Below the pieces are notes generated by a model. It was given only the letters and a program-made list of their open reading frames with translations. It had not been told where the DNA came from and did not search any database. Shown in pieces: positions 1-9,739 of a DNA stretch of 54,346 nucleotides (positions are counted from its first letter, which is position 1; the number at the start of each line of letters is the position of its first letter). Origin of the DNA: an uncultured Chryseobacterium sp. (lineage in GTDB: Bacteria > Bacteroidota > Bacteroidia > Flavobacteriales > Weeksellaceae); assembly GCA_913776245.1 (NCBI GenBank), contig CAJYLO010000013.1, positions 1-54,346 on the forward strand, in the 5' to 3' direction. Position numbers and translations under genes: made by a program.

Positions 1-610
1 TTCTGGTAACGAAAGTTTCGCCTCTTCTGGGAGATTCGTGGTTAAATAAAATGCCGTTGCAGGCATACATATTATAGGCTTCACGGTAGTTTTTTGTGAT
101 CCAGAAGCCGTAGATCTTTGCCACACCATAAGGCGAGCGTGGATAAAACGGCGAATTCTCATCATAAAAACCGGCCGCATTTTTATTTTCTTCCAAACCG
201 CCGTATAATTCTGAGGTTGAAGCCTGGTAGATTCTGGTTTTCTTTTCCATACCAAGAATCCGGACGGCTTCCAGAATCCTCAAGGTTCCGATGCCGTCTA
301 CATTGGCAACATATTCCGGTGAATCAAAGGATACCTTCACGTGGGACATTGCTCCAAGGTTATAAATTTCATCCGGCTGCACTTCCTGGATGATTCTGAT
401 AATGTTGGTCGAATCTGTCAAATCACCGTAATGTAACTTGAAATTTACGTGTTTCTCGTGCTGATCTACATATAGATGATCGATTCTCTGAGTATTGAAT
501 GATGATGCTCTTCTTTTGATCCCGTGAACTTTGTAGCCTTTTTCTAAAAGCAGCTCTGCCAGATAAGAACCATCCTGTCCTGTAACGCCTGTTATTAATG
601 CCGTTTTCAT
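1..610 (-). CDS. gmd: GDP-mannose 4,6-dehydratase, N-terminal part (cut by window edge)
   Basis: Converts GDP-D-mannose to GDP-4-keto-6-deoxy-D-mannose, the first step to GDP-L-fucose in the cytoplasm. About 203 N-terminal codons are visible, starting [17 protein letters not shown]: the Rossmann glycine motif GVTGQDG is at residues 8-14, STSELYG at 131-137, and the short-chain dehydrogenase YxxxK pair is Y161/K165 (YGVAKIYGF). The family is about 350-370 residues, so roughly the last 40 percent lies outside the window. The ATG (608-610) overlaps the stop of the upstream fucosyltransferase gene by one base (TAATG), so the two are probably translationally coupled. With fcl and the GT11 gene it forms a complete fucose-donor-plus-transferase unit. 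Identification is secure. Confidence 0.95.
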   Translation of the reverse strand, partial: MKTALITGVTGQDGSYLAELLLEKGYKVHGIKRRASSFNTQRIDHLYVDQHEKHVNFKLHYGDLTDSTNIIRIIQEVQPDEIYNLGAMSHVKVSFDSPEYVANVDGIGTLRILEAVRILGMEKKTRIYQASTSELYGGLEENKNAAGFYDENSPFYPRSPYGVAKIYGFWITKNYREAYNMYACNGILFNHESPRRGETFVTR

Positions 611-1437
611 TATTTCGTTTTGTATTTGTAACCTCTTATTTCTTTAATTATTTTGTCTTCCGTAATGGTTTCTTCCGGATGATAGATATGATAATAGGGA
701 ACTTCTCCCATCACACTTGCCCACTGAGAAAATGTGGAAGGGGCTCCTAAAAGATAATGCGTCTGAGAAATCAGATACTGATCCTCAATCGGTCCTTCTT
801 TGGACCGGATAACATTTCCAAATTCTTTTTTGTACCGTTCCAGGTCAAAGTTGTCATCATTGGTGCAGATTAAGAATTTGTAATTCCCCTTTGGGATTGA
901 TGCAAGGAATTCCTTGATTTTCCTGATATAAAGATCATCATCGAAGAAATATTTTCCTTCCATAAAATCTTTGTAATCGCCCCGCCTGATATGAATGCTG
1001 ATGATTTTTTCATCATCATTAAGTTGAAGATATTTTTGTTTTAAAGCTTCTTTATCCACTTTTGGCTCAAACAGTTTTTGATAATGCCTGATGTCTTCTT
1101 CTCTGTAAAAATCATTATTAAAAAACCATCCATAACAAAAATTAACTAAATAATCTTTTTTGATCTGCTCTCTGTATTTTGGGATTTCCTTTTCATCTGT
1201 AAAACCGATGATACAGTTTGGATTAATTTTTTTATAATATTTATTGTACAACAGTTTCTTAATCAGATAAGGCGTTTTAGGTGACTCTGGAAGATTGGGA
1301 AAATCTTTGCAGTATTTTTCTGTGAAAGTCGGTGAGTAAAAAGTCACGCCGTTTCTTCTGCAAAACGCATCTGCGTGCATAAACTGGAACAGGTCATTGC
1401 CTCGGCCGCCACCTAATATGGAGAGACAGATCAGCAT
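610..1437 (-). CDS. GT11-type fucosyltransferase (alpha-1,2-fucosyltransferase-like)
   Basis: Predicted to transfer L-fucose from GDP-fucose to a sugar of the polysaccharide repeat unit. The diagnostic sequence is HIRRGDY at residues 149-155, the HxRRGDY donor-binding motif of GT11 and related fucosyltransferases. An N-terminal [11 protein letters not shown] (9-19) takes the place of the family's usual GGLGNQLFQ-type loop. At 275 residues it is a typical length. No membrane segment or signal peptide is seen, so it should be cytoplasmic. It starts directly after the fcl stop (TAA then ATG, no spacer) and overlaps gmd by one base, an arrangement that ties it to the fucose pathway. Linkage and acceptor cannot be read from sequence. 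The glycine loop is divergent (R and D for the usual L and Q). Confidence 0.82.
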   Translation of the reverse strand: MLICLSILGGGRGNDLFQFMHADAFCRRNGVTFYSPTFTEKYCKDFPNLPESPKTPYLIKKLLYNKYYKKINPNCIIGFTDEKEIPKYREQIKKDYLVNFCYGWFFNNDFYREEDIRHYQKLFEPKVDKEALKQKYLQLNDDEKIISIHIRRGDYKDFMEGKYFFDDDLYIRKIKEFLASIPKGNYKFLICTNDDNFDLERYKKEFGNVIRSKEGPIEDQYLISQTHYLLGAPSTFSQWASVMGEVPYYHIYHPEETITEDKIIKEIRGYKYKTK

Positions 1438-2361
1438 TTAGTTTTTGAATTTCTTCTCATACACGTCCCTGATACCTTCTTCCAACCCGATTTTTGCTTT
1501 CCAGCCCATCGCATTGATTTTGGACACATCCATCAGTTTTCTCGGTGTCCCGTCCGGTTTTGAAGTGTCCCAAACCAGATTGCCTTCATAACCGACAATT
1601 TTCTTCACCAGTAACGCCAGGTCCCTGATGCTGATATCTTCTCCGATCCCGACATTCACGTGTCCAAAATCATCATAATTCTGCATCAGAAAGATACAGG
1701 CTTCCGCAAGATCATCAGAATGTAAAAACTCACGCAACGGTGTTCCTGTGCCCCAAACCACAACTTCCGGATGGTTTTGCTCCTTAGCTTCATGGAATTT
1801 TCTTAGCAAAGCCGGTAAAACGTGGGAATTATTAAGATCATAATTATCGTTCGGGCCATACATATTCGTAGGCATCGCCGAGATAAAATTGTCATTGTAC
1901 TGGCTTCTGTAAGCATCGCACATTTTGATTCCTGCAATTTTAGCAATCGCATAAGGTTCATTCGTCGGTTCCAAAGTTCCTGTTAACAAAGAATCTTCCC
2001 TCAACGGCTGAGGTGCCATTTTCGGATAGATGCAGCTGGAACCAAGAAACAATAATTTCTTAGCATGATTGACATGTGCCTGATGAATCACATTATTCTG
2101 GATCATCATATTATCGTACAGGAATTCAGCTCTGTAAGTGTTATTGGCCTGGATCCCGCCCACTTTTGCGGCGGCCAGGAAGATGTATTCCGGTTTTTCT
2201 TCTGCAAAAAAATCAGCAGTTTGCTGATAATCACGCAAGTCCACTTGTTCAGAAGTTTTTGTAATGATATTTGTAAATCCTTGCTTTTCCAAAGCCCGGA
2301 GAATGGCACTGCCCACCAATCCACGGTGGCCAGCCACATATATTTTTGAATTTTTATCCAT
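1438..2361 (-). CDS. fcl: GDP-L-fucose synthase
   Basis: Epimerises and reduces GDP-4-keto-6-deoxymannose to GDP-L-fucose using NADPH (also called wcaG). The extended-SDR features are present: GHRGLVG at residues 11-17 for NADP binding, GSSCIYPK at 107-114, and catalytic Y137/K141 in YAIAKIAG. At 307 residues it matches the usual 300-320. It sits with gmd and the fucosyltransferase, abutting the latter. Its start overlaps the end of the upstream gene by 8 bases (2354-2361), again suggesting coupled translation. Identification is secure. Confidence 0.95.
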   Translation of the reverse strand: MDKNSKIYVAGHRGLVGSAILRALEKQGFTNIITKTSEQVDLRDYQQTADFFAEEKPEYIFLAAAKVGGIQANNTYRAEFLYDNMMIQNNVIHQAHVNHAKKLLFLGSSCIYPKMAPQPLREDSLLTGTLEPTNEPYAIAKIAGIKMCDAYRSQYNDNFISAMPTNMYGPNDNYDLNNSHVLPALLRKFHEAKEQNHPEVVVWGTGTPLREFLHSDDLAEACIFLMQNYDDFGHVNVGIGEDISIRDLALLVKKIVGYEGNLVWDTSKPDGTPRKLMDVSKINAMGWKAKIGLEEGIRDVYEKKFKN

Positions 2362-3178
2362 TGATTTTATAATAAATTGTCTTAAAAAAATCGGTTATTT
2401 TTTTTTTGTTAATTTTATCCTTCCGTCGTGATGCTTTCAGAATTTGGTCGGGATAATCTCCTTCACTGCACTCATCCAGAATTTTAAGCTTTATTTTCGA
2501 TTCGTAAAACCTGACGATGATGGACAATATGCTTTGATCGTGCCTGTGAGATGAAAAACCTGGTAATTGCTCATGCCGTTCATCTATCAGCGGATCTATG
2601 ACCAGTTCCGGATAAAAAAGCATAATGTCCAGCCAGTCTTTGATAAGCTGTATGGTAAGCTGGTTTTTTTTAATCAAAATAAAACCTGCCATCAGTTTAT
2701 TCTTCTCAAGCCAACTTGTATCGTTGCTAAAGATGGCCTGGAAGTGATCTATGGTTCTTTTTTTAATCCAGTATTTTAATTTTGGGCTGTCTGTATAAGC
2801 TGGGTTAAAGTGATTCCAGCCATAATTTTTATTATCCCGGTACTGGAAGAAAACGGCATCATTACTTTTCAGGTAATCAAATTTTTCATTCCAGCCGGTT
2901 ATATTATTTTTCAATTCACAACCGGAATCCGCGTAAACCAAAATATCTCCTTCATTGAGTCTTTTCAGACTGTCATAGATCACAAAAGCTTTCCAGATCC
3001 AGTAGCCGCCTTTTTTGTCATCCAGAAATAGAGGAGATGCTTTTAAAGCAGCCGGAAGATCCGGAAAATCATACCGTTGTGTTTCATCAAAAATATTCAA
3101 TGATTTTGCTTCTTCCGAAATTCTTAAAGCAGATTGACGAAACTGATTACTTCCGTATGTGATGAATTTTTTTTTCAA
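2354..3178 (-). CDS. Probable GT-A-fold glycosyltransferase, uncharacterised
   Basis: I do not recognise a named family, but the protein has marks of a nucleotide-sugar transferase. YADSG at residues 82-86 lies after a hydrophobic strand (GDILV), like the DxD-type metal site of GT-A enzymes, and HRHDQS at 211-216 resembles the C-terminal HDQ motif of several GT-A families. KGGYWIWKA at 56-64 is another likely conserved block. At 274 residues with no membrane span it would be cytoplasmic. The start appears to be TTG (3176-3178), two bases after the upstream stop; no in-frame ATG occurs before residue 163. Its position between Wzt and the fucose genes argues for a role in building the exported glycan. 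Donor and linkage are unknown. Confidence 0.6.
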   Translation of the reverse strand: MKKKFITYGSNQFRQSALRISEEAKSLNIFDETQRYDFPDLPAALKASPLFLDDKKGGYWIWKAFVIYDSLKRLNEGDILVYADSGCELKNNITGWNEKFDYLKSNDAVFFQYRDNKNYGWNHFNPAYTDSPKLKYWIKKRTIDHFQAIFSNDTSWLEKNKLMAGFILIKKNQLTIQLIKDWLDIMLFYPELVIDPLIDERHEQLPGFSSHRHDQSILSIIVRFYESKIKLKILDECSEGDYPDQILKASRRKDKINKKKITDFFKTIYYKING

Positions 3179-3180
3179 AA

Positions 3181-4434
3181 TTATTTTAAATATAAAATTC
3201 CGGCACTATCTATTTGGAAAACCCATCCTGTCTGCATTCTTGTCCCTTCGAATTCGATCCTGATCTTGTTTTTGAGATCAGTGTACATTTTTTTTCCGGG
3301 GTTTGCAAGGTATGTCTGCATATAAAGATTTCCTTTATTCATTCCTTCAGGAAGACGAATCGTTTTTTCTATGACAAATCTACCTTTAGGATATTTTTTA
3401 ACACCTTCATAATGGCCAGGTGCATAGAACATCATCGGGATATCAAAGTTATTGAAAAATAAAGATTCCAGTTCAAATTCTGCATCTTCTTTCAGTTCTC
3501 CTTCAATTCGAATGGTCAGGTTATTGTCATCAAAATTCATAGGAACCATCGTTCCCGTGATTCCGTTAACCGAAAAATGAGAAATACTTAGGTTAGGGTC
3601 TTTGATACTTAATATCTCCAGAATGGAGGAATCTGCAGAGATATTATCATTGGAATAAAGATTGATACATTCATCAATATTCCCGTCATATCTTATATTA
3701 CCTTTCTCAAGAAAAATTCCTTTGTTGCAGAGCTGTTTGATAGAAGCCATATTGTGACTCACGAACAAAACGGTTCTTCCTTCCCCATTGCTCACATCAC
3801 CCATTTTGCCGAGACATTTTTTTTGGAATTCCAAGTCGCCTACAGCCAGAACTTCATCCACAATCAATATTTCTGATTCCAAATGGGCTGCAACAGCAAA
3901 TGCTAATCGGACATACATCCCGGAACTGTATCGCTTTACAGGCGTATCAATATACTTTTCAACACCAGAGAAATCTACTATTTCATCGAATTTACGAGTG
4001 ATTTCTTTTCTTGTCATCCCAAGAATAGCACCGTTTAGGAAAACATTTTCACGGCCTGTCATCTCTGGGTGGAATCCTGTTCCCACTTCCAGAAGTGAAG
4101 CAATTCTGCCGTTGGTGTATATTTTTCCGGTAGTTGGTTTTGTGACCTTACTCAGTAATTTTAATAATGTTGATTTTCCTGCTCCGTTTCTTCCTATAAT
4201 TCCTACAGCATCGCCTTGTTCTATTTCGAAGTTGATATCTCTCAGAGACCAGACATAGTCACTATTACCCTTTGTCGTTCTGTCATTAACTTCACCAATT
4301 CGTAAATAAGGATCTTCTTTTCCTCTGATTCTGTGCCAGAAGCGGTTAAGATCATGCGACAGGGTTCCTGTCCCGACTTGTCCAAGCCGGTACTGTTTCG
4401 AAATGTCTTCTGCTTTTATTGCGATAGGTTTCAT
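3181..4434 (-). CDS. wzt: Polysaccharide ABC exporter ATPase with C-terminal glycan-binding-like domain (Wzt type)
   Basis: Energises export of a completed, lipid-linked polysaccharide through its partner permease at 5034-5885. The nucleotide-binding domain has Walker [10 protein letters not shown] (81-89), the ABC signature variant [11 protein letters not shown], Walker [13 protein letters not shown] and the H-loop VSHNM. After about residue 280 comes a separate beta-rich domain of roughly 135 residues, as in Wzt proteins that recognise the capped end of their own glycan. The length (417) fits the long, domain-bearing type rather than the short ATPase-only type. The ATG overlaps the stop of the acetyltransferase gene (ATGA). 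Substrate recognition by the C-terminal domain is inferred from the family. Confidence 0.88.
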   Translation of the reverse strand: MKPIAIKAEDISKQYRLGQVGTGTLSHDLNRFWHRIRGKEDPYLRIGEVNDRTTKGNSDYVWSLRDINFEIEQGDAVGIIGRNGAGKSTLLKLLSKVTKPTTGKIYTNGRIASLLEVGTGFHPEMTGRENVFLNGAILGMTRKEITRKFDEIVDFSGVEKYIDTPVKRYSSGMYVRLAFAVAAHLESEILIVDEVLAVGDLEFQKKCLGKMGDVSNGEGRTVLFVSHNMASIKQLCNKGIFLEKGNIRYDGNIDECINLYSNDNISADSSILEILSIKDPNLSISHFSVNGITGTMVPMNFDDNNLTIRIEGELKEDAEFELESLFFNNFDIPMMFYAPGHYEGVKKYPKGRFVIEKTIRLPEGMNKGNLYMQTYLANPGKKMYTDLKNKIRIEFEGTRMQTGWVFQIDSAGILYLK

Positions 4435-5021
4435 TCTCTGTGTTTTATAAATTTTGCGGGAACTCCTGCGACTACTGTATTCTCTTCTACATCTTTTGTA
4501 ACTACACTTCCTGCGGCAATTACAGCTCCATTGCCTATTCTAACACCTGCCATTATTTGTACAGAGCAGCCAATCCACACATCATCTCCAATTTCTACAC
4601 CGCTGTTTTCTTCTTTCCAAGGCTGGTCCTGGATGTTGATTCCTTTTTTATAATTATGATCGGATCCAATAATACTTACCTGCTGAGAAATTAAGCATTT
4701 TTTCCCGATTCTGATTGTTCCTCCGGCAGCACGGATATTATTCTGTTCCCCAATGTAAGTGTCATCTCCTATGATTAATTGGCAGTCTCTTTTATCGTTT
4801 TCGTTCATCACAAAAATGACGGAATATGCACCGATATAAACATTTCTTCCGATTTGGAAGTTTTCTACATCATCATATGAGATTCTTACGCGGTAATCAA
4901 TATTGCAGTTATACTTTTTTTTAAGGTTTTCTACTTTCCTATAATCAGTTATAATATTATCAAAAGCAGGCTCGAGATAATAATATTTTTTTAATGTTTT
5001 GAAGAACTTGATCCAATTCAT
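4431..5021 (-). CDS. Left-handed beta-helix (hexapeptide) acyltransferase
   Basis: Predicted to O- or N-acetylate a sugar in the polysaccharide pathway using acetyl-CoA. From about residue 75 to 190 there are imperfect hexapeptide repeats of the [LIV]-G-x4 kind ([43 protein letters not shown]), ending in [10 protein letters not shown], the usual close of this fold. GSDHNY (about 114-119) supplies a candidate catalytic histidine. It lies between the exporter permease and ATPase genes, overlapping the latter by 4 bases, so it belongs to the same transcript. It could act on a nucleotide sugar, such as a 4-amino-6-deoxy sugar derived from the RfbA/RfbB product, or on the growing chain; sequence does not decide. 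Confidence 0.82.
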   Translation of the reverse strand: MNWIKFFKTLKKYYYLEPAFDNIITDYRKVENLKKKYNCNIDYRVRISYDDVENFQIGRNVYIGAYSVIFVMNENDKRDCQLIIGDDTYIGEQNNIRAAGGTIRIGKKCLISQQVSIIGSDHNYKKGINIQDQPWKEENSGVEIGDDVWIGCSVQIMAGVRIGNGAVIAAGSVVTKDVEENTVVAGVPAKFIKHRE

Positions 5022-5033
5022 TATAATTAGGAT

Positions 5034-5885
5034 TTAAACGGTATCCATAAAACCTTTTTCCACCTTATTGAAAATCACGGTTCCAATTGCCAGAATAACA
5101 AGAATAATCACAGTACTTATAATCAGCATCACAGGGCTGAAATCTCCTACACCTAACCAGGCGTATTTGAAACATTCGAAAATTCCGGTGAGCGGATTGT
5201 AGTAAGATATAGTCCTGAAAACCCCTTTAAGACTGGATGCCGGATAAATTACCGGAGTGGCATACATATACAAACTGATCCCAAAAGATAGTAACATCTG
5301 TAAGTCTCTGTATTTGGTGGTTAATGAAGAAAATATCATTCCCAATCCCAATGCAAAAATTGCCATCAATGCAATCAGGAAAGGCGTTGCCAATATCCAC
5401 CAATTAGGCTGTACTTCTCCCTGAAATAAATAATAAAAGAAAACCACTAAGAACAAGGCCATTTGTACGCCCAGTTTCATCAGGTTTGAAAAGACTATGG
5501 ATAAAGGCATTACTAGCCTCGGGAAATATACTTTTCCAAAAATACTGGCATTAGCTGTAAAAACGTTGGAAGTAGAGTTAAGACAAGTCGAAAAGTAATT
5601 CCATAAAGTGATTCCCGCCAGATAAAACAGGATTTTAGGAGCGCCATCCGTCGATAATTTAGCAATATTCCCAAAAACAACGAGATAAACAATAGTTGTA
5701 AAAATGGGATTGATAAAAAACCAGATAGGGCCAAGAATTGTCTGCTTGAAGCTGGATACAAAATCCCGCTTTACGAACATATAAACCAGATCCTTATAAC
5801 GCCATACTTCTTTAAGATTAAGATCTAAAAGCGAGTGGCTGGATTCTATTGTTTCCGTCCATTGTTGCTTTTGAGAATCACTCAT
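5034..5885 (-). CDS. wzm: Polysaccharide ABC exporter permease (Wzm type, ABC-2)
   Basis: Inner-membrane channel for export of a finished polysaccharide, partner of the Wzt-like ATPase. The 283-residue protein has an amphipathic N-terminus (WRYKDLVYMFVKRDF, about 28-42) followed by about six hydrophobic segments, the TagG/KpsM/Wzm layout. The block KQTILGPIWFFINP at about 47-60 is the conserved motif of ABC-2 polysaccharide permeases. The acetyltransferase ATG follows the permease stop after 12 bases. Together with the Wzt homologue this marks ABC-transporter-dependent (not Wzy-dependent) assembly; no wzx or wzy gene is in the window. Confidence 0.9.
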   Translation of the reverse strand: MSDSQKQQWTETIESSHSLLDLNLKEVWRYKDLVYMFVKRDFVSSFKQTILGPIWFFINPIFTTIVYLVVFGNIAKLSTDGAPKILFYLAGITLWNYFSTCLNSTSNVFTANASIFGKVYFPRLVMPLSIVFSNLMKLGVQMALFLVVFFYYLFQGEVQPNWWILATPFLIALMAIFALGLGMIFSSLTTKYRDLQMLLSFGISLYMYATPVIYPASSLKGVFRTISYYNPLTGIFECFKYAWLGVGDFSPVMLIISTVIILVILAIGTVIFNKVEKGFMDTV

Positions 5886-5902
5886 TTGTGTTTTATTTTA
5901 AT

Positions 5903-6763
5903 TTATTTTATAAGGTTTTTCAGATATTCTCCATATCCGCTCTTACCGTATTTTGCTGCGGTTTCCAGAAGTTTTTCTTCATTGATGAATTTATTCCTGA
6001 AGGCAATTTCTTCTATACATCCGATCTTGAAGCCTTGCCTCTTTTCAATAACACTTACAAATTCGGAAGCGTCCTGCAAAGAATCAAAAGTTCCTGTGTC
6101 CAGCCAGGCTGTTCCTCTGTCCAAGACACCGACCTCCAGCTTGCCATTGCTTAGATAAACATTATTCACATCTGTAATTTCCAATTCACCTCTTGGGGAA
6201 GGCTTAATGTTTTTTGCAATTTCCACAACGTCATTATCGTAAAAATAAAGTCCGGGAACGGCATAATTGGATTTTGGCTTCAATGGTTTTTCTTCAATGG
6301 ATAATGCTTTGAAATCTTCATCAAATTCCACAACACCATATCTTTCAGGATCAGAAACATGGTAGGCGAAAACAACGCCTCCGTCAGGATTGGTTTTATT
6401 TTTCAGCAAAGTTCCCATTTCGGAACCATAGAAAATATTATCACCCAAAACCAGAGCTGCAGCATCGTTTCCGATAAATTCATCACCCAGAATAAAAGCC
6501 TGTGCAAGACCATCCGGACTTGGCTGAACTTTGTACTGGATGTTACAGCCAATCTGAGATCCGTCTCCCAAAAGTTTGATAAAACCTTCCTGATCATGCG
6601 GTGTGGTGATAATCAAAATATCTTTAATCCCAGCCAGCAACAATGTTGAAAGCGGATAATAGATCATTGGTTTGTCATAAACCGGCATCAGCTGCTTGCT
6701 TACTGCAATGGTTAAAGGGTAAAGTCTGGTACCGGAACCGCCTGCGAGAATAATTCCTTTCAT
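5903..6763 (-). CDS. rfbA: Glucose-1-phosphate thymidylyltransferase
   Basis: Makes dTDP-glucose from glucose-1-phosphate and dTTP. The N-terminus [17 protein letters not shown] carries the pyrophosphorylase signature GGSGTRL (8-14), followed by [18 protein letters not shown], typical of RfbA. I place the start at the ATG at 6761-6763, giving 286 residues. The frame is open for 28 further codons upstream, but that extension would overlap the rfbB coding region and is not part of the family. It lies 23 bases after rfbB, so the pair gives dTDP-4-keto-6-deoxyglucose. rfbC and rfbD, needed for rhamnose, are not in this window, so the final dTDP sugar is open. Confidence 0.95.
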   Translation of the reverse strand: MKGIILAGGSGTRLYPLTIAVSKQLMPVYDKPMIYYPLSTLLLAGIKDILIITTPHDQEGFIKLLGDGSQIGCNIQYKVQPSPDGLAQAFILGDEFIGNDAAALVLGDNIFYGSEMGTLLKNKTNPDGGVVFAYHVSDPERYGVVEFDEDFKALSIEEKPLKPKSNYAVPGLYFYDNDVVEIAKNIKPSPRGELEITDVNNVYLSNGKLEVGVLDRGTAWLDTGTFDSLQDASEFVSVIEKRQGFKIGCIEEIAFRNKFINEEKLLETAAKYGKSGYGEYLKNLIK

Positions 6764-6786
6764 AGTTTGAATTTTGGTTACTGTTT

Positions 6787-7866
6787 TTAAGAATATTGGC
6801 TTTCGTAATATTTCTGATAATCTCCGGAAGTCACGTGTTCCAGCCATTCTTTATTTTCCAGATACCAGTCGATGGTTTTTCCGAGCCCTTCTTCAAACGT
6901 GACAGATGGTTTCCAGCCAAGATCTTTGTTCAGTTTAGTAGCATCAATAGCGTAGCGTTTGTCGTGGCCGGGTCTGTCTTTTACATAAGTAATCAGTTGT
7001 TCTGAATAACCTTCCGGTTTGCCTAGTTTTGCGTCCAATTGTTTGATCAATTCCTTTACAAGATCAATATTTTGCCACTCGTTGAAACCTCCGATGTTGT
7101 AAGTTTCACCAGTCTTAGCTTCATTGAATATCTGATGAATTGCTCTGGCGTGGTCAATCACATAAAGCCAGTCTCTTGTATATTTCCCGTCACCATAGAT
7201 CGGCAACGGTTTTTCATTAAGAATATTGGAAATACAGAGCGGAATTAATTTCTCCGGAAAATGATTTGGTCCGTAGTTATTGGAACAGTTAGAAACAATA
7301 AACGGCATTCCGTAAGTGTTACCATAAGCTCTTACCAAATGGTCAGAAGCTGCTTTGGATGCAGAATAAGGCGATTGCGGGTCGTAAGGAGTAGTCTCTA
7401 AGAAAAAGCCAGTCTCACCTAAACTGCCGTAAACTTCATCCGTTGAAACGTGGTAAAATAAATTTTTCCGGGGTTCATTCGGGAATCTTCCGTGGGTGTG
7501 ATCCGGATTAAGCGTCCAGAATTCGATGCAAAGATTGAGAAGATTGGCAGTTCCGTTGACGTTGGTATTGATAAACGCGTTCGGATCTGTAATACTTCTG
7601 TCCACATGACTTTCCGCAGCCAGATGAACAACTGCATCAGGATTGTATTTTTCGAAGACTTTTCTCAGTTCTTCGGGTTTTGTAATATCTGCTTTTTCGA
7701 AAACGTAATTAGACTCGTTTTCGATGTCTTTCAGGTTTTCAAGATTGCCAGCGTAAGTTAAAGCATCAAGGTTGATGATTTTAGAATCTGGATTGTTTTT
7801 CACAAATTCTCTAACAACGTGAGAACCGATGAAACCGGCACCTCCGGTAATTATTATATTTTTCAT
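6787..7866 (-). CDS. rfbB: dTDP-glucose 4,6-dehydratase
   Basis: Converts dTDP-D-glucose to dTDP-4-keto-6-deoxy-D-glucose with tightly bound NAD+. The sequence shows the Rossmann motif GGAGFIGSH (8-16), [22 protein letters not shown] and the catalytic YSASK. At 359 residues it matches the family. It starts 28 bases after ugd and is followed by rfbA. The product branches to rhamnose, Fuc3N/Qui3N or other 6-deoxy sugars; the hexapeptide acyltransferase nearby would suit an amino-sugar branch, though no aminotransferase is visible here. Confidence 0.95.
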   Translation of the reverse strand: MKNIIITGGAGFIGSHVVREFVKNNPDSKIINLDALTYAGNLENLKDIENESNYVFEKADITKPEELRKVFEKYNPDAVVHLAAESHVDRSITDPNAFINTNVNGTANLLNLCIEFWTLNPDHTHGRFPNEPRKNLFYHVSTDEVYGSLGETGFFLETTPYDPQSPYSASKAASDHLVRAYGNTYGMPFIVSNCSNNYGPNHFPEKLIPLCISNILNEKPLPIYGDGKYTRDWLYVIDHARAIHQIFNEAKTGETYNIGGFNEWQNIDLVKELIKQLDAKLGKPEGYSEQLITYVKDRPGHDKRYAIDATKLNKDLGWKPSVTFEEGLGKTIDWYLENKEWLEHVTSGDYQKYYESQYS

Positions 7867-7894
7867 AAATGGTTTTTATAAAAACTTTAATTTT

Positions 7895-9061
7895 TTAATC
7901 GTTTCCGAATAAATCTCGGGTATATACTTTTTCCTTGACGTCCTCCAGTTCCGGTGTATTTCGGTTGGATATGATAACGTCACATTCTTGTTTAAATGCA
8001 TCCAAATCCCGAAAAACCTTCGAACCAAAAAAAGACTCTTCTTTCAGAACTGGCTCATAAACAACTACTTCCACGCCTTTGGCTTTGATCCTTTTCATAA
8101 TGCCTTGTATTGCAGAGGCCCGAAAATTGTCTGACCCGGATTTCATTATTAATCGATAAACACCAACTTTCTTAGGTTTTTTTTCTAAAATAGAATCCGC
8201 AATAAAATCTTTCCTTGTACGATTAGCATCCACAATAGCCTGGATAAGATTATTGGGAACCGAATTATAATTGGCCAGCAATTGTTTGGTGTCTTTTGGA
8301 AGACAATAACCGCCATAACCAAAAGATGGATTATTATAATGAGAACCGATTCTTGGATCCAGTCCCACACCTTCTATAATCTGACGGCTGTCCAATCCAT
8401 GGATTTGGGAATAACTGTCCAGCTCATTGAAGTAAGCCACACGCATTGCAAGATACGTATTAGAGAATAACTTGATAGCTTCTGCCTCGGTGGCATTGGT
8501 AAAAAGAGTAGGGATGTCTTTTTTTATGGCGCCTTCTTTCAGAAGATCCGCAAAAATTGTTGCACGCTCGCTTTGTTCACCAATAATAATTCTCGACGGG
8601 TAAAGATTATCGTAAAGTGCTTTGCCTTCCCTCAAAAATTCCGGAGAAAATATAATATTGTCAAATTCTAAATCTTTTTTCAGATTTTCTGTAAAGCCAA
8701 CAGGTACAGTAGATTTTACAATGACAACTGCTTTTGGGTTATTGGTTTTAACCTCTTTTATCACATTTTCAACACTGCTGGTGTCGAAGTAATTGGTAGA
8801 GGGGTCGTAATCTGTTGGGGTGGCTACTATAATAAAGTCCGCATTTTTATAGGCCTCGTCTTTATCAAGACTTGCCTTTAGATTCAGATTTTTGGTTTTC
8901 AGAAATTCCGTAATTTCAGTGTCGTCAATAGGAGATTGCTTATTGTTCAGCATTTCAACCTTTTCCGGAATAATGTCCAGGGCAATTACATTATGATGTT
9001 GCGCTAGCAAAACAGCATTTGACAGCCCAACATATCCGGTTCCAACAATTGTAATATTCAC
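7895..9061 (-). CDS. ugd: UDP-glucose 6-dehydrogenase
   Basis: Oxidises UDP-glucose to UDP-glucuronate with two NAD+. The N-terminus [16 protein letters not shown] has the NAD-binding GTGYVG (7-12); the catalytic cysteine is C253 in [20 protein letters not shown] and SPEFLREG are further family blocks. At 388 residues it is the short bacterial type. Translation appears to start with GTG (9059-9061). It is the first gene of the minus-strand polysaccharide operon, with a promoter-like sequence about 25 bases upstream. UDP-glucuronate would give the glycan acidic residues. Confidence 0.95.
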   Translation of the reverse strand: MNITIVGTGYVGLSNAVLLAQHHNVIALDIIPEKVEMLNNKQSPIDDTEITEFLKTKNLNLKASLDKDEAYKNADFIIVATPTDYDPSTNYFDTSSVENVIKEVKTNNPKAVVIVKSTVPVGFTENLKKDLEFDNIIFSPEFLREGKALYDNLYPSRIIIGEQSERATIFADLLKEGAIKKDIPTLFTNATEAEAIKLFSNTYLAMRVAYFNELDSYSQIHGLDSRQIIEGVGLDPRIGSHYNNPSFGYGGYCLPKDTKQLLANYNSVPNNLIQAIVDANRTRKDFIADSILEKKPKKVGVYRLIMKSGSDNFRASAIQGIMKRIKAKGVEVVVYEPVLKEESFFGSKVFRDLDAFKQECDVIISNRNTPELEDVKEKVYTRDLFGND

Positions 9062-9084
9062 TAAGAATAAATTTTAAATTTTGG

Positions 9085-9092
9085 CAAAAATA
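9085..9092 (-). promoter_or_regulatory. Promoter -7 element for the polysaccharide operon
   Basis: On the minus strand this reads TATTTTTG, a match to the Bacteroidota -7 consensus TAnnTTTG, about 25 bases before the ugd GTG. No convincing TTG at -33 is seen, so the call is tentative. It lies back to back with the rimP promoter at 9137-9167. Confidence 0.45.
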
Positions 9093-9136
9093 AGAAAAAA
9101 TTGCTTGCAGTATGTATAATTGAAATGATTGAGTTC

Positions 9137-9167
9137 TTGTATATTAAAGAAAAAATAATTATCTTTG
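9137..9167 (+). promoter_or_regulatory. Promoter for rimP-nusA-infB
   Basis: TTG at 9137-9139 and TATCTTTG at 9160-9167 are separated by 20 bases, a full match to the Bacteroidota sigma consensus TTG-N19-21-TAnnTTTG. Transcription would begin near 9173-9176, leaving a leader of about 65-70 nt before rimP. Confidence 0.75.
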
Positions 9168-9186
9168 CAAAAGATTTACGGGAAAA

Positions 9187-9222
9187 ATGGAAAGGCTTTC
9201 GCAAGAATGCCTTTTTTCGTAG
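9187..9222 (+). CDS. Putative 11-residue leader peptide ORF before rimP
   Basis: ATG (9187-9189) to TAG (9220-9222) encodes MERLSQECLFS. It begins just after the predicted transcription start and fully contains the terminator-like hairpin at 9191-9214, so a translating ribosome would melt the hairpin. The upstream ACGGGAAAA gives a weak purine-rich ribosome site. A short ORF can occur by chance; the case rests on its placement. Confidence 0.35.
   Translation: MERLSQECLFS
9191..9217 (+). terminator. Terminator-like attenuator hairpin in the rimP leader
   Basis: AAAGGC (9191-9196) pairs with GCCTTT (9209-9214). Inside, after one T-T mismatch, TTC (9198-9200) pairs with GAA (9205-9207) around a GCAA tetraloop (9201-9204). 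The 3' arm runs into a T6 tract (9212-9217). This is the form of an intrinsic terminator, yet it lies between the promoter and the rimP start, so it would act as an attenuator rather than an end. Confidence 0.6.
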
Positions 9223-9241
9223 ATGTAACTTGCAGAATAAT

Positions 9242-9709
9242 ATGGATTTTAAAGCAGAAGTAACCCGACTGATTAATGAGTTTCTTGAGACAAGACCGGA
9301 TCTTTTTTTAATTGATCTGAAAATTTCTCCTTCTTCTGATATCACTGTTATCCTGGATGGAGACAATGGTGTTTCTTTACAGGATTGTCTTGACGCCAGC
9401 AGGGCTGTAGAGTTTAATCTTGACCGTGAGGTGCACGATTTTGGACTGCAGGTAATGTCTGCAGGATTAAGTGAGCCGCTGGAATCTCCGAGGCAGTTTA
9501 GAAAGAACATTGGAAGGGCAATCGATGTATTGTTAAGTGATGATTCCAGAGTTGAAGGAGAGCTGGTAAATGTTGATGAAGAGAAAATTGTAATCCGATT
9601 AGAGTACAGGCGTCCAAAGTTGATTGGTAAAGGAAAAGAGGATGTGGTAGAGGATAAGGAAATACCTTATTCGGAAATTAAAAAAGCATTGGTAGTAATA
9701 AAATTTTAA
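9242..9709 (+). CDS. rimP: Ribosome maturation factor RimP
   Basis: Helps 30S subunit maturation by binding with S12 during assembly. The start chosen is the ATG at 9242, giving 155 residues beginning MDFKAEVTRLI, the family's usual length; the frame is open further upstream but there overlaps the leader hairpin and promoter. Family blocks visible are DLKISPSSDITVILDGDNGVSLQDCLDASRAVE-like text in the N-terminal domain (about 27-60), VMSAGLSEPL (about 73-82) and QFRKNIGR (about 86-93). The gene order rimP-nusA-infB is conserved widely in bacteria, which supports the call. A 70-base gap with AT-rich repeats separates it from nusA. Confidence 0.92.
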   Translation: MDFKAEVTRLINEFLETRPDLFLIDLKISPSSDITVILDGDNGVSLQDCLDASRAVEFNLDREVHDFGLQVMSAGLSEPLESPRQFRKNIGRAIDVLLSDDSRVEGELVNVDEEKIVIRLEYRRPKLIGKGKEDVVEDKEIPYSEIKKALVVIKF

Positions 9710-9739
9710 CAATATGATGAAAGATATTGATTCGGAATA

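Noticed and set aside
6764..6847. N-terminal extension of RfbA by 28 residues
   Set aside because: It would overlap rfbB coding sequence and the conserved family start is [11 protein letters not shown].
9101..9241. N-terminal extension of RimP by 47 residues
   Set aside because: It begins before the promoter and would cross the leader hairpin; the 155-residue form is standard.
9061..9510. Minus-strand open frame opposite rimP
   Set aside because: It is antisense to rimP, covers the rimP promoter and has no recognisable domain.
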